A DNA stretch of 64,000 nt from positions 248,001 through 312,000 of the forward strand of contig JBJLIX010000002.1 of NCBI GenBank assembly GCA_045563675.1, read 5' to 3'. This document shows positions 36,457 through 46,211 of the stretch, piece after piece. Origin of the DNA: AEGEAN-183 sp045563675 (GTDB taxonomy: Bacteria; Pseudomonadota; Gammaproteobacteria; Magnimaribacterales; Magnimaribacteraceae). Numbering within the stretch: position 1 is the stretch's first letter; every line of letters starts with the position of its first letter. Position numbers and translations under genes: made by a program. The notes under the pieces are model-generated. The model was not told the DNA's origin and made no database searches. It saw only the letters and a program-made list of their open reading frames with translations.

Positions 36457-36523
36457 TATTACAACCCTTAAAAATAAATAAGGGTTAAAATTCTATACGA
36501 GAATCAAAATAATTACTTTATAT

Positions 36524-37417
36524 ATGTCTAAAATTTATGGATTTGGTAATGCCTTAATTGACATTGAGATATCAATTTCTGAAGAACAGCTTTCTTCTTT
36601 AGGGATTACCAAAGGAAGTATGATTCATATTAGCAGAAACCAAAAGATTAAATGGTTACTAGATTTTAAAGATAATATATTAAGTAAAGAACCAGGAGGG
36701 TCTATAGCTAATTCTCTTCATGCAGCTTCGAGGTCTGGTTCTGAATGTTATTTTAGTTGCTCCTTAGGGTCAGACAAGGAAGCAAAAGAATTTTCAGAGG
36801 GTTTTAAAAACTCTAATACAAAAATCTTCAGTAATATTTCTAAAGAAGATACTGGTATATGTTTTATTTTTGTTACCTCAGATGGAGAAAGAACCATGGC
36901 TTCTAATCTTGCTGCTAACAAGAAGTTAGTTCCTGAATGCTTAAATAAAGAAATGATCTCAAATTCTGATTGGCTTGTTTTTGATGCTTTTTCTGTGTGT
37001 ACAAAAAATGGATACAAAACTGCTAAAGAAGCTTTAAAAATTGCAAAGACCAACAATATAAAAATTGCTTTTGGGTTAGCTGATATTAATCTTATAGAAT
37101 CTAATTTAAATGAAATTAAGTGGGTAATTGATCAAAAGATAGACTTATTGACAGGAAATAATTCTGAGATCTCTCTACTTAATAAATATGTAAAAATAGA
37201 ATCTAATACTTTGTGTTCGTTAGGTTCTGGCGGTTCAACATACAATACAAATACAGTGACAGCTCCATTAGTTAATGTAGTGAATACTAACGGAGCTGGC
37301 GATGCATTATTGGGGACATTTCTTTCCCTAATTAAGAATAAAGGAGAGCAAATAGCTCTTGAAGATGCTGTAAGATATGCTTCAAAAGTCTGCACTAAAG
37401 GCGGACCAAGACTATAA
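36524..37417 (+). CDS. PfkB family carbohydrate/nucleoside kinase (adenosine-kinase-like)
   Basis: A 297-residue ribokinase-fold kinase. The substrate motif GGSIANSLHAASRSGSECYF (about 65-84) with IYGFGNALIDIEISI at the N-terminus resembles adenosine/inosine kinases, and the second PfkB signature is VNTNGAGDALLGTF with the catalytic Asp. The typical length is 310-340, so this is slightly short. An adenosine-kinase-like role fits the nearby nupC and tdk, but a sugar substrate is not excluded. An intrinsic terminator follows its stop. Confidence 0.88.
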   Translation: MSKIYGFGNALIDIEISISEEQLSSLGITKGSMIHISRNQKIKWLLDFKDNILSKEPGGSIANSLHAASRSGSECYFSCSLGSDKEAKEFSEGFKNSNTKIFSNISKEDTGICFIFVTSDGERTMASNLAANKKLVPECLNKEMISNSDWLVFDAFSVCTKNGYKTAKEALKIAKTNNIKIAFGLADINLIESNLNEIKWVIDQKIDLLTGNNSEISLLNKYVKIESNTLCSLGSGGSTYNTNTVTAPLVNVVNTNGAGDALLGTFLSLIKNKGEQIALEDAVRYASKVCTKGGPRL

Positions 37418-37420
37418 AAA

Positions 37421-37447
37421 AACGCCGCTATTACAGCGGCGTTCTTC
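37421..37447. terminator. bidirectional intrinsic terminator between PfkB kinase and TonB receptor
   Basis: AACGCCGC (37421-37428), seven-base loop TATTACA, GCGGCGTT (37436-37443) lies between two convergent genes. Plus-strand transcripts meet TTCTTCTTTT, and minus-strand transcripts meet six or more T after the stem, so it can serve both. Confidence 0.85.
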
Positions 37448-37462
37448 TTTTATTAACTTAGA

Positions 37463-40400
37463 TTAGAATTCGTACTTAAATCCTAAATTTATATTCCATG
37501 CTGACTGTCCGTCATTATTTTGAATATAAAGGCTATCATCGTGGTCTATTCCGGAGATAATGAACTGCCCAGTATCAGTGACTCCATTTACTATGATCTG
37601 CCTACTGTTGTTATAAGAATATTCTCTTACTATACCTTTTTCATCATCAATCATGTTTAAAAGGTTTAGTAAGTCTAAGTAAACAATGAACTTATGATCA
37701 TCAAAAACTTTGATATCTTGAGTTACTCTCAAATCAAGTCTACTGATCCAAGGGCTATTGAAAGCATTTCTTGGAGCATAAGTACCCTTGTAAGCGCTCA
37801 ATCCTGTTGCATTTACATGAGCCATAACTGCATCTGCTACGGCAGAACTAGTAAATGAAACATTTGGATCAGAAGCTCCTGTAGGAATATAAGGCAAGCT
37901 GTAATCAGCATAGAATCTTGAATTTCCAGTTACACTGTTATAACCAGGTTCATCAAAAGTTACACTATAAGGTTCTCCACTTTTCCTTATGTAAACTAAA
38001 GAGAAGCGAGTATCGTTATTTCCAAACCATTGGGCTGTATAGTCCAATGTTGCCATAAACTTATGTTCGGCCATGTAAGAAGAGCTAGCTGAACTAACGT
38101 TCTCTCCATCCCATCTTTGCATATAACCATAAGCAGACTCAGCTTGAGCTGAAGTTAAAGCATATACATCGCTTGTATCCATATTGGTATAAGCTGTCAT
38201 GAAATTAATATCATTCCATGATTTCCTCATGATAACTGTTATAGCTTCAGATTCTCCTAAAGAAGTATTTGACAACCAAAAGTCGCCCGCTCCTCTATAG
38301 GTTCCTCTTCCGTCAGCTAAAGTACCCGTTTGAGTTAGTCCTAAGTCTTTGTAGAAAACAGCTTGACTAATTTCATCTCTATTATATTCAATAGTAACGT
38401 CATAACCATTTGCTGTAAGAATATCTAAAGCAATATTAGATCTCCATGAGCTCGGAGCTTCAAAGTTTGGATCTGTACCTTGTGCATCTCCATACCAAGC
38501 ACTACGCACTTGATAATTGCTAGTAGGTCCTAGCCAGAAGAAACGAGGATCAGCTACTGAAGCTGCTGGCATAGGTCCAATAGTACTACTATAAGATCTA
38601 AAACGATTATAGTCTGTTTTACCACCAGATCTTGAATAAGCATTTCCATACCACACTCTAGGAATTCTACCTAAGAAGAGCCCTCTACCACCTCTAATGG
38701 TTGCATCAACTACCCTGTCACCAAATAAAGAAGTAGCGTCATAGTTAATAGCCATTCTAGGTTGCAATAAATCGAAATCAAACCTTTGGTTATTACCAAT
38801 TCCATTTCTTTCTAAGAACTTGGGATTAAGGTGAGGTTGAGTTGGAGTTAAAATACTATCGTATCTAAATCCAAAGGTAACTGTCAGAGCATCATTTGCA
38901 TACCACTTGTTTTGAAAGTATAAAGTGTCTTTTTCAATTTCAAAGTCTGCTGCAGCAGTTCCAACTTGATCATTACCAGCAATAGGCGTATGGAATCTTA
39001 AATAACTCCACTGACCAGCCTCAAAATCTGCGATACTGTCAAAATGTATTTCTCCATTGTAACGTGCAATAAACAGGTTATAGACTGACGTTTCTGCTCG
39101 CTCAATTCCAAAAGTCATGACATTATTGTCATTATCATAATCAGCTTTAAAGACCAAAAAGTCTTCATCAACCATTATATGATTTGCTCCTCTATATCTA
39201 TCTCCACCTAAATAAACATCATCTCCACCTACAGCAATTCTTGCTTCAGGGAAAAGTCCATCTCCTATAGATGCATCATTTTCGTCCATTTCATATCTAG
39301 AGAATTTAAGTTTAGTTCTGAGTCTATCTGTTATATCGCTATAAAGAGCTATAGATGATCTTTCTATAACAGGCGGCTTAGCATAATAGTTATTACTAAA
39401 GACAGTTGCTCCTCTATTGTATTTACGAGGAAAATAACTTTCTACTTTAGAGTAATTAAAAACTGCTCTATTTGCATCATTAATTACAGCGTCTAGTTTT
39501 ACAGTATATTCTTCGTGGGTTTCTGGAAAAGAAGCACCATTGATCATTCCAGCATCATAACCATAAGTATTCATTGCTATGTTCTTTATTTGGTCAGCTT
39601 GAGCTGTTGTTAACGTTTCTGCTTTATTTTGAGCATTACTGTCTACTGTTCCAAAAAGAGCAGGGTTAGACCTTTCAAACTCTTCATAGCCAACAAAGAA
39701 AAATAACCTATCTTTAATGATAGGACCTGAAGCTGTAAAAGTTTTTACCTCTTCTGCAAATTCTGGGTAGTCATTTCCATCTAAGTCTTCGCCAATATTT
39801 GATTCATCTCTTTCAGAATAGTACAAACTTCCATGAAATTCGTTAGATCCTGATTTTGTAACAACTGCTATAGAACCACCTGTAGTGTTACCTCTTGAAA
39901 CATCATAAGGAGTAATATCTATAGAAATTTGTTGAACAAAATCTAAACTAATGGGGTTTCTCATTGACCCAAAACCGTTAGCATTTAAACCAAAAGGATC
40001 GTTAAAGCTTACGCCATCTATAGAAAAATCATTAAACCTAGAATTAGCCCCCATAACTGAAATTTCAGTATTTCTACTAGAAGCTGAATTTATATTGACC
40101 CTAGGATCCATTTTTGCAAAATCACCTATTGATCTATTTATTGTAGGAACTGCATCCATAGCCACTCTATCTAGGAGAGTACCTGTTCCTGTTTTAAGAA
40201 GATTTGAACCTGCAGCTGCAGTAACAACTAATTCTTCAGCAGCAGATTTTGAAAGCTCTATTTCAATAATTGCCGTTTCATTTAATACCAGGAAAATTCC
40301 TTCTAATTTCTCAGATTGGAAACCAGGAGCCGATACCGTAATAGAGTAAGGACCACCTATTGGTAGGAAAGAAAGAGAGAAATTACCTGATCCACTCGCA

Positions 40401-40564
40401 GTAGTGACCTTAGTTATGCCTGTAGGTGTATGTTCAGCAATCACAGAAGCACCTGATGCATTAACAGAACCCCTTATCGAAGAAGTAGTATCTACATCTG
40501 ATGACACTGACATTGAAAGGATTAAGGTAACTACGCTTAAAGAAAGTAACTTTTTTATATTCAT
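37463..40564 (-). CDS. TonB-dependent receptor with carboxypeptidase-regulatory-like N-terminal domain (Oar-like)
   Basis: Outer-membrane receptor, 1033 residues from the ATG at 40564-40562; GGGG six bases upstream supports this over a TTG four codons earlier. Order: signal peptide (MNIKKLLSLSVVTLILSMSVSS), a CarboxypepD_reg-like domain (about 28-105, ITVSAPGFQ), a plug domain (about 120-245, with NTEISVMGANSRFNDFSIDG), and a beta-barrel ending in the aromatic NLGFKYEF. No SusD partner is adjacent, so this is an Oar/OmpA-like receptor, not a SusCD pair. Many such receptors occur in SAR86. Ligand unknown; polymer fragments or siderophore are possible. Confidence 0.92.
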   Translation of the reverse strand: MNIKKLLSLSVVTLILSMSVSSDVDTTSSIRGSVNASGASVIAEHTPTGITKVTTASGSGNFSLSFLPIGGPYSITVSAPGFQSEKLEGIFLVLNETAIIEIELSKSAAEELVVTAAAGSNLLKTGTGTLLDRVAMDAVPTINRSIGDFAKMDPRVNINSASSRNTEISVMGANSRFNDFSIDGVSFNDPFGLNANGFGSMRNPISLDFVQQISIDITPYDVSRGNTTGGSIAVVTKSGSNEFHGSLYYSERDESNIGEDLDGNDYPEFAEEVKTFTASGPIIKDRLFFFVGYEEFERSNPALFGTVDSNAQNKAETLTTAQADQIKNIAMNTYGYDAGMINGASFPETHEEYTVKLDAVINDANRAVFNYSKVESYFPRKYNRGATVFSNNYYAKPPVIERSSIALYSDITDRLRTKLKFSRYEMDENDASIGDGLFPEARIAVGGDDVYLGGDRYRGANHIMVDEDFLVFKADYDNDNNVMTFGIERAETSVYNLFIARYNGEIHFDSIADFEAGQWSYLRFHTPIAGNDQVGTAAADFEIEKDTLYFQNKWYANDALTVTFGFRYDSILTPTQPHLNPKFLERNGIGNNQRFDFDLLQPRMAINYDATSLFGDRVVDATIRGGRGLFLGRIPRVWYGNAYSRSGGKTDYNRFRSYSSTIGPMPAASVADPRFFWLGPTSNYQVRSAWYGDAQGTDPNFEAPSSWRSNIALDILTANGYDVTIEYNRDEISQAVFYKDLGLTQTGTLADGRGTYRGAGDFWLSNTSLGESEAITVIMRKSWNDINFMTAYTNMDTSDVYALTSAQAESAYGYMQRWDGENVSSASSSYMAEHKFMATLDYTAQWFGNNDTRFSLVYIRKSGEPYSVTFDEPGYNSVTGNSRFYADYSLPYIPTGASDPNVSFTSSAVADAVMAHVNATGLSAYKGTYAPRNAFNSPWISRLDLRVTQDIKVFDDHKFIVYLDLLNLLNMIDDEKGIVREYSYNNSRQIIVNGVTDTGQFIISGIDHDDSLYIQNNDGQSAWNINLGFKYEF

Positions 40565-40827
40565 AAAAAACCCCAAAATAGTTAAGTTTTAAAATCGGAA
40601 TAAATGTTATAAATCAGAAGTGACAATAAGTTGTCTTTAATGTGACTTATTAACATCTATCTCCAAAATAAAAAATAATTTCTTAAATAAAAAATAAAGA
40701 GGAAATTATTTTATATACAGTCTCAATAATACCTTCTTTAGGTTACAAATGGAACTGGTCAAAAAAGAATATTCTGAGCATTTTTTTTTAATAGAAATTG
40801 TTTAAAGTTTCTATAAATTTTAAAGTC
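40565..40827. promoter_or_regulatory. upstream region of TonB receptor gene
   Basis: A 263-base AT-rich gap upstream of the receptor gene and downstream of serS. I see no open frame worth calling, no tRNA and no strong hairpin. It presumably holds the receptor promoter and 5' leader; I do not find a convincing Fur box or other named operator. Confidence 0.3.
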
Positions 40828-42105
40828 TTATTTGACTTCAATTTTAGATTTACCTAGGAGTTCTTCTAATGCTTTAGGTACCTTAATAGATCCATCTTCA
40901 AGCTGATTATTTTCTAATAATGCTAGTAAGGTTCTCCCAACAGCTAAGCCAGATCCATTGAGAGTGTGAAGCAATTCATTGTTATTTTTTTCTTCATTTT
41001 TCCACCTTGCTAACATTCTTCTCGACTGAAAGTCTCTAAAATTTGAACATGAAGATATTTCTCTGTATTTATTTTGGGAAGGTATCCAAGCTTCTAAGTC
41101 ATAGGTTTTAGCGGCACTAAATCCTAGATCTGATCCACAAAGCATCACTACTCTGTAAGGTATCTCTAAAGCTTTTAAGATTTCTTCAGCATGGTTTGTT
41201 AATTCTTCTAGTGCCTTTTCTGAGTTTGATGCTTCAACAGCCTGAACTAATTCTACTTTTTCAAATTGATGTAACCTCATTATCCCTTTAGTGTCCTTAC
41301 CATAACTACCAGATTCACTCCTAAAACAAGGTGTGTGACTAACCCATTTAATTGGTAATTCTTTAGAATTTACGATTTGTCCTCTTAGCATATTAGTTAC
41401 TGGTATTTCTGCAGTAGAGATCAGATAGTATTCTTGATTTCCACGCAGTTTAAATAAATCTTCTTCAAATTTAGGTAGTTGACCTGTTCCTATTAAAGAC
41501 TCTTTGTTTACAATATAAGGCACATATAGTTCTTCATATCCATGAATTCGAACATGAATATCAATCATGAATTGGATTAGAGACCTATGAAGAGCTGCTA
41601 AATCAGATTTTAAAACAGAAAATCTAGCCCCCGAGATTCGTGAACCTGCATCCATATCTATACCACCTAATATCTTACCTAACTCAAGATGATCACGAGG
41701 TTTAAAAGAAAACTCTGGTATTTTTCCCCATTTACGAACTTCTACATTATCTTCTTCTGATTTTCCTTTGGGTACATCTTCATCGGGTAGGTTTGGTAGC
41801 CCCAAAAGAAAATCTTTTTGCCTCTTTAAGATCTCATCAAGTTCAGAAGATTTATCCTTAACTTCCTTAGTAAGCTCTAAAGCTTCCTTTTCTTCCCTAG
41901 AGCTACTTTTTTTAGCTACTTTTAGATTGCCAATTGTTTTAGATAAACTATTTAGTAAAGCTTTCTTCTCTTCTGTATAAGATTGAAGGCTCTTTCTAGA
42001 CTCTTCTAGTTTAGTCCAAACAGACATGCTTACTGAAGAGCCCCTCTTCTTTAGACCTTGTTCTACAGTTTCAATAGAATTTCTTAATAATTTTGGATCT
42101 AACAT
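40828..42105 (-). CDS. serS: seryl-tRNA synthetase
   Basis: Class II synthetase charging serine tRNAs, including the one at 28.5 kb. The 425 residues have the N-terminal coiled-coil arm (about 30-105, rich in K/E heptads), motif 2 in HTPCFRSESGSYGKDTKGIMRLHQFEKVE, and motif 3 in LNGSGLAVGRTLLALLENNQ. The length is standard (E. coli 430). The unit ftsK-lolA-serS runs leftward; in E. coli rarA lies between lolA and serS and is absent here. Confidence 0.98.
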   Translation of the reverse strand: MLDPKLLRNSIETVEQGLKKRGSSVSMSVWTKLEESRKSLQSYTEEKKALLNSLSKTIGNLKVAKKSSSREEKEALELTKEVKDKSSELDEILKRQKDFLLGLPNLPDEDVPKGKSEEDNVEVRKWGKIPEFSFKPRDHLELGKILGGIDMDAGSRISGARFSVLKSDLAALHRSLIQFMIDIHVRIHGYEELYVPYIVNKESLIGTGQLPKFEEDLFKLRGNQEYYLISTAEIPVTNMLRGQIVNSKELPIKWVSHTPCFRSESGSYGKDTKGIMRLHQFEKVELVQAVEASNSEKALEELTNHAEEILKALEIPYRVVMLCGSDLGFSAAKTYDLEAWIPSQNKYREISSCSNFRDFQSRRMLARWKNEEKNNNELLHTLNGSGLAVGRTLLALLENNQLEDGSIKVPKALEELLGKSKIEVK

Positions 42106-42112
42106 AAGTCTC

Positions 42113-42778
42113 TTATTCTATATCTTTATTTAAGTTAACAATATCAGTTCCTTCTTCTATTATTAGTTCAAGGTTTTTTTCAGGAAATTGATTAGTATTA
42201 ATGTCCCTAAATTCCATAAACACAGTTTGTTTAAATGAGTCTACAAAAGTAATTGAGTCAATAGCCTTGTTCCTTAGATTAACTTTTATCTCAGGAATAA
42301 TGCTATTTTTATCTTTATTTACTAATAAGCAGGAGAAATTATCTAAGTTTTTTTTACATTCACTTAGTAAAAAAAGATCTCTTAATTCTTCTATATTCAA
42401 ACTGAATAGACCTATAGGAGTTTCTTTTAATATGCTTTCTGATGGTTGAATTGTTAACTGTTCTAAATCTTTATCATATCTATATAAGATTTTTCCATCA
42501 TAAGAAATTATCTCATTTAAAGGGTCCGTATACGTCAATTTAAATTTTCCTGTTCGGTTAGCTAAAATATTACCTTCAATTCTTCTCTCTTTGTCATCAT
42601 GGAAGGTTTTTTGGGTAAATGTTGCTGAATAAAAATTTAGATCTAATAAAGTTTTAAGAAATAAATTTTCTTCCTGAATAGTTAGTACTTTATCTACAGA
42701 GCCTTCGGAAGAAGGATTTACTATATTAGAGAAGTTTAGAAAAAAAAGGGAAAGAAAAAGAGCTCTGTATTTAATCAA
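42113..42778 (-). CDS. lolA: outer-membrane lipoprotein carrier protein LolA
   Basis: Periplasmic chaperone carrying lipoproteins from LolCDE to the outer membrane. The 221 residues start with a signal-like hydrophobic N-terminus (YRALFLSLFFLNFSNIV), then a NFYSATFTQKTFHDDKERRIEGNI strand pattern, and GKFKLTYTDPLNEIISYDGK. The sequence is divergent, but the half-barrel pattern and the position between ftsK and serS, as in E. coli, support the call. Its partners lolC and lolD are at 18-20 kb. Gap to serS is 7 bases. Confidence 0.93.
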   Translation of the reverse strand: MIKYRALFLSLFFLNFSNIVNPSSEGSVDKVLTIQEENLFLKTLLDLNFYSATFTQKTFHDDKERRIEGNILANRTGKFKLTYTDPLNEIISYDGKILYRYDKDLEQLTIQPSESILKETPIGLFSLNIEELRDLFLLSECKKNLDNFSCLLVNKDKNSIIPEIKVNLRNKAIDSITFVDSFKQTVFMEFRDINTNQFPEKNLELIIEEGTDIVNLNKDIE

Positions 42779-42790
42779 TTTTATTTCTTA

Positions 42791-45166
42791 TTATTCTTCT
42801 GGTGGAGGAGGAACGAGAACTTCTCTATTGCCGTTGGTAGCCATGGGACTTACAATTCCAGCGGCTTCCATAGTTTCTATTAATCTTGCTGCCCTGTTGT
42901 AACCTACTCTAAGTCTCCTTTGGACAGCAGATATTGATGCTCTTCTAGATTGAGCAACAAAGGCCACAGCTTCATCATATAATTCATCAGACTCTCCGTC
43001 CTGTTCAGTATCTTCACCACTAGGAATTCCTGGCATTCCGACCACCGTGCCTTCTTCTTTTGTTACTTCATCGATATATATAGCCTTGCCCCTCTGTCTC
43101 CAATCATCAGCAACTCTTTTGACCTCCTCATCCCCAACAAAAGCACCATGTACTCTTTGTGGAATAGAAGTACCAGCTGCTAAATAAAGCATATCTCCTT
43201 TTCCTAATAATTGCTCTGCCCCTCCTTGATCTAGAATCACCCTAGAATCCATTTTAGAAGCAACTTGGAAAGCAATTCTGGCAGATATATTGGCTTTAAT
43301 AAGACCAGTAATGACATCTACAGAAGGCCTCTGTGTTGCTAAAAGCATATGAATACCAGCTGCTCTTGCTTTTTGAGCTATCCTTGCTATTAATTGTTCT
43401 GCTGTTTTGCCAACAATCATCATTAAATCTGCTAATTCATCGACTGCTAACACTATGTTTGGAAGCTGTTCTAAATTAGGAATTTCAGACTCAGTATCTT
43501 CGTCATTAGATTTCCATAGCGGATCTTTAATTGGTTGGCCTTTGCTTATTGAATCTGAAACTTTTTTGTTATAACCGTTTAAATTTCTTACTCCTAGCTC
43601 AGCCATCAATTTGTACCTTCTTTCCATTTCATTTACACACCACCTAAGTCCACTAGATGCTTCTTTCATATCAGTTATTACTGGACAAAGTAAATGAGGA
43701 ATATCTTCATAAACTGAGAGTTCTAACATTTTTGGGTCTATTAGTATTAATCTTACTTGTTCAGGGCTGGCTTTAAATAGAATACTTACAAGCATTGAGT
43801 TAATAGCTACAGATTTTCCTGAACCTGTTGTGCCTGCTACAAGAAGATGTGGCATTGAAGATAATTCTGCAACGACAGCTGCCCCACTAATATCCTTTCC
43901 TAGTGCAACAGTAAGAGGGCTCTTAGATTCATCATATTGAGTGCTTGATAAAACTTCACTCAGTAAAACTGGTTGACGATCTTCTCTAGGTACTTCTATA
44001 CCAATAGTATCCCTACCCTCTATTACTTCCACAATCCTTACACTTGTTTTAGATAAAGATCGTGCAAGATCTTTATTAATATTAGAGATTTGATTTACTT
44101 TTAATCCCGTAGGTAGTTTTAATTCGAGTCTTATTACAACAGGTCCAGGTTGAATAGACTCAACCGTAACACCATCAATCTTATACTCTGATAATTTACT
44201 TATAACTAAATCACCTAATTGCCTTAAGGACTGTTCAGAAGTTTCATTAGATCTCTCGTCCTGTTTTTCATCCAATAATGAGAGCTTAGGAGGATTAGAT
44301 GTCTCTTTGTATTCAAATAACTCTTCTTGTTTTTCTTTTTCAACTCTGACACTGGTATCAGTTTTGTTATTGGGTTTAACTACTTCTGCAACTTTTATTT
44401 TCTCTTTCTTTTTTACTTCTTCTAAAACTTTATGCTGTCTTTCTATCTTTTCTTTTCTTAGTCTTTGCTTTTCTCTTACATTAGCAAGAAAATCAGAAAT
44501 CCTTTGGCCGAAATCTCCTCCGAAATTTACAAAAAACTCCTGCGATCTTATGATTAATGCACTCCATGATATTTCTAGAGATAAAGTTAATCCTAATAAA
44601 GCAAAGCAGGTAAACAATAAAGTACTTCCCACTAAACTTAGAGGTGCCAAAGTAAAGGATGAGATTGTTGAGCCAATTAATCCGCCACTATTTTCAGGTA
44701 ACAGGGATTGATCAACATTTATAAAAAGATTAATAAGTGAGCAACTACAAATTAAAAATAAAGACCAACCAAGTATTCTTATACCAATTAAACCAGAGTA
44801 AATTTGAGAAAATTGAATAGGTCGCCTAAAGAAAATGAAGTGACGAATCAGGGGCCAAAGAAGCCAGTAAGGAATTAAGAAAGCCATATAACCAACTAAC
44901 GAAAACAATAAATCGCTTAGAAATGCTCCCCAAGAACCAACTGCATTAGAAATCTCAATTTGCTGAATAACTCTTTCATCTAAAAAACTTTGAGAATTCC
45001 ATCCGGGGTCATTAGGGGAAAAGGTTAACAATGAAACTAAAGCATATATTCCTAAAAAACCTTGGATTATTAACCAAGACTCAAAGAAGAGTTGATTTAT
45101 TTTAAGGCGAGAAATAGATACAGCCTGTTCAGCTGTTTTCTTGGTTGCTTGTGCTTTTTTTGCCAC
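42791..45166 (-). CDS. ftsK: DNA translocase FtsK
   Basis: Septal DNA pump that clears chromosome from the division site and activates XerCD at dif. The 791 residues have four to five N-terminal membrane helices (about 28-200), a short charged linker (about 225-310), an alpha/beta motor with Walker A AGTTGSGKS (444-452) and Walker B IVLAVDELADLMM, and a winged-helix gamma domain (about 725-791, SRRASISAVQRRLRVGYNRA) that reads KOPS sites. The linker is far shorter than in E. coli (1329 residues in total). It diverges from trxB. Confidence 0.97.
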   Translation of the reverse strand: MAKKAQATKKTAEQAVSISRLKINQLFFESWLIIQGFLGIYALVSLLTFSPNDPGWNSQSFLDERVIQQIEISNAVGSWGAFLSDLLFSLVGYMAFLIPYWLLWPLIRHFIFFRRPIQFSQIYSGLIGIRILGWSLFLICSCSLINLFINVDQSLLPENSGGLIGSTISSFTLAPLSLVGSTLLFTCFALLGLTLSLEISWSALIIRSQEFFVNFGGDFGQRISDFLANVREKQRLRKEKIERQHKVLEEVKKKEKIKVAEVVKPNNKTDTSVRVEKEKQEELFEYKETSNPPKLSLLDEKQDERSNETSEQSLRQLGDLVISKLSEYKIDGVTVESIQPGPVVIRLELKLPTGLKVNQISNINKDLARSLSKTSVRIVEVIEGRDTIGIEVPREDRQPVLLSEVLSSTQYDESKSPLTVALGKDISGAAVVAELSSMPHLLVAGTTGSGKSVAINSMLVSILFKASPEQVRLILIDPKMLELSVYEDIPHLLCPVITDMKEASSGLRWCVNEMERRYKLMAELGVRNLNGYNKKVSDSISKGQPIKDPLWKSNDEDTESEIPNLEQLPNIVLAVDELADLMMIVGKTAEQLIARIAQKARAAGIHMLLATQRPSVDVITGLIKANISARIAFQVASKMDSRVILDQGGAEQLLGKGDMLYLAAGTSIPQRVHGAFVGDEEVKRVADDWRQRGKAIYIDEVTKEEGTVVGMPGIPSGEDTEQDGESDELYDEAVAFVAQSRRASISAVQRRLRVGYNRAARLIETMEAAGIVSPMATNGNREVLVPPPPEE

Positions 45167-45248
45167 TTGCTGAAATTGGTTTTAGTTATTGTATATTTTA
45201 TTTATGCGATCTTCTAACTTTCAAAGATAAATTTTGTTAATTCGAAGT

Positions 45249-45254
45249 TATAAT
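45249..45254 (+). promoter_or_regulatory. -10 box of trxB, possible leaderless transcript
   Basis: A perfect TATAAT (45249-45254) ends 6 bases before the trxB ATG (45261). With the usual spacing the transcript would begin at or within one to two bases of the start codon, i.e. leaderless. No Shine-Dalgarno sequence is seen, which agrees. No convincing -35 box is present, so this is tentative. Confidence 0.4.
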
Positions 45255-45260
45255 TTAAAT

Positions 45261-46211
45261 ATGGAAAAGTTAATTACTAGAAAATTAATCATATTAGGAT
45301 CAGGTCCAACAGGTTATACATCGGCAGTTTATGCTGCCAGAGCAGGTTTAAATCCTTGTTTAATTACTGGCTTAGAGCAGGGAGGACAATTAACCACTAC
45401 AACTGATGTAGAAAATTGGCCGGGTGATAGTGATGGACTCCAAGGACCAGAGTTAATGGATAGGATGTTAAAACATACAGAGTCTTTAAATGTGGAGATT
45501 ATCTTTGATCATATAGAAAAAGCTGAAATTACTAATAAACCTTTTAAATTAACAGGAAGTAATCATATCTTTGAGAGCGAAAGTTTGATCATAGCTACAG
45601 GAGCTTCTGCTAAATACTTAGGTCTTTCATCTGAACAAGAGTATTTAGGTAAGGGAGTTAGTGCATGTGCTACGTGTGATGGATTCTTTTATAAAGATAA
45701 AAAGGTAGCAGTAATTGGGGGTGGCAACACTGCAGCCGAAGAAGCACTCTATTTATCTAATCTTTGCTCAAAAGTCTTACTTATTCATAGAAGGGATAGT
45801 TTAAGATCAGAAAAAATTCTACAAGAAAGGTTATTTAAGAAAGTTGAAGAAGGAAATATCGAAATACTTTGGGATCATGTGCTTGAAAATGTATTGGGCG
45901 ATGGTCAAAAGGTTTCAGGTATTGAACTGAAAAATTTAAAAAACGACAAAACTAATACTCTTGAAATAGAAGGTGTCTTTATAGCTATAGGCCACAATCC
46001 AAATACTGAAATTTTTGAGGGTCAATTAGAAATGAAAGATGGTTATATAAAAACACTTTCTGGGCTTGATGGTAACGCTACATCAACAAGCATAAAAGGT
46101 GTTTTTGCAGCAGGAGATGTTTCAGATCATATCTATAGGCAGGCCATAACTTCTGCTGGAGCAGGATGTATGGCTGCTCTTGACGTAGAAAAGTACTTAT
46201 CAGAAAAATAA
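45261..46211 (+). CDS. trxB: thioredoxin reductase
   Basis: FAD-dependent NADPH:thioredoxin reductase, 316 residues from the ATG at 45261 (E. coli TrxB 321, beginning the same way before KLLILGSGPAGYT). A TTG nine codons earlier would extend it with unlike sequence. FAD motif IILGSGPTGYTSAVYAARAGL (about 10-30), redox site ACATCDGFF, NADPH motif VIGGGNTAAEEALYL, and the C-terminal FAAGDVSDHIYRQAITSAGAGC. It diverges from ftsK as in E. coli, without the intervening lrp. Its last bases abut the next gene start. Confidence 0.97.
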   Translation: MEKLITRKLIILGSGPTGYTSAVYAARAGLNPCLITGLEQGGQLTTTTDVENWPGDSDGLQGPELMDRMLKHTESLNVEIIFDHIEKAEITNKPFKLTGSNHIFESESLIIATGASAKYLGLSSEQEYLGKGVSACATCDGFFYKDKKVAVIGGGNTAAEEALYLSNLCSKVLLIHRRDSLRSEKILQERLFKKVEEGNIEILWDHVLENVLGDGQKVSGIELKNLKNDKTNTLEIEGVFIAIGHNPNTEIFEGQLEMKDGYIKTLSGLDGNATSTSIKGVFAAGDVSDHIYRQAITSAGAGCMAALDVEKYLSEK

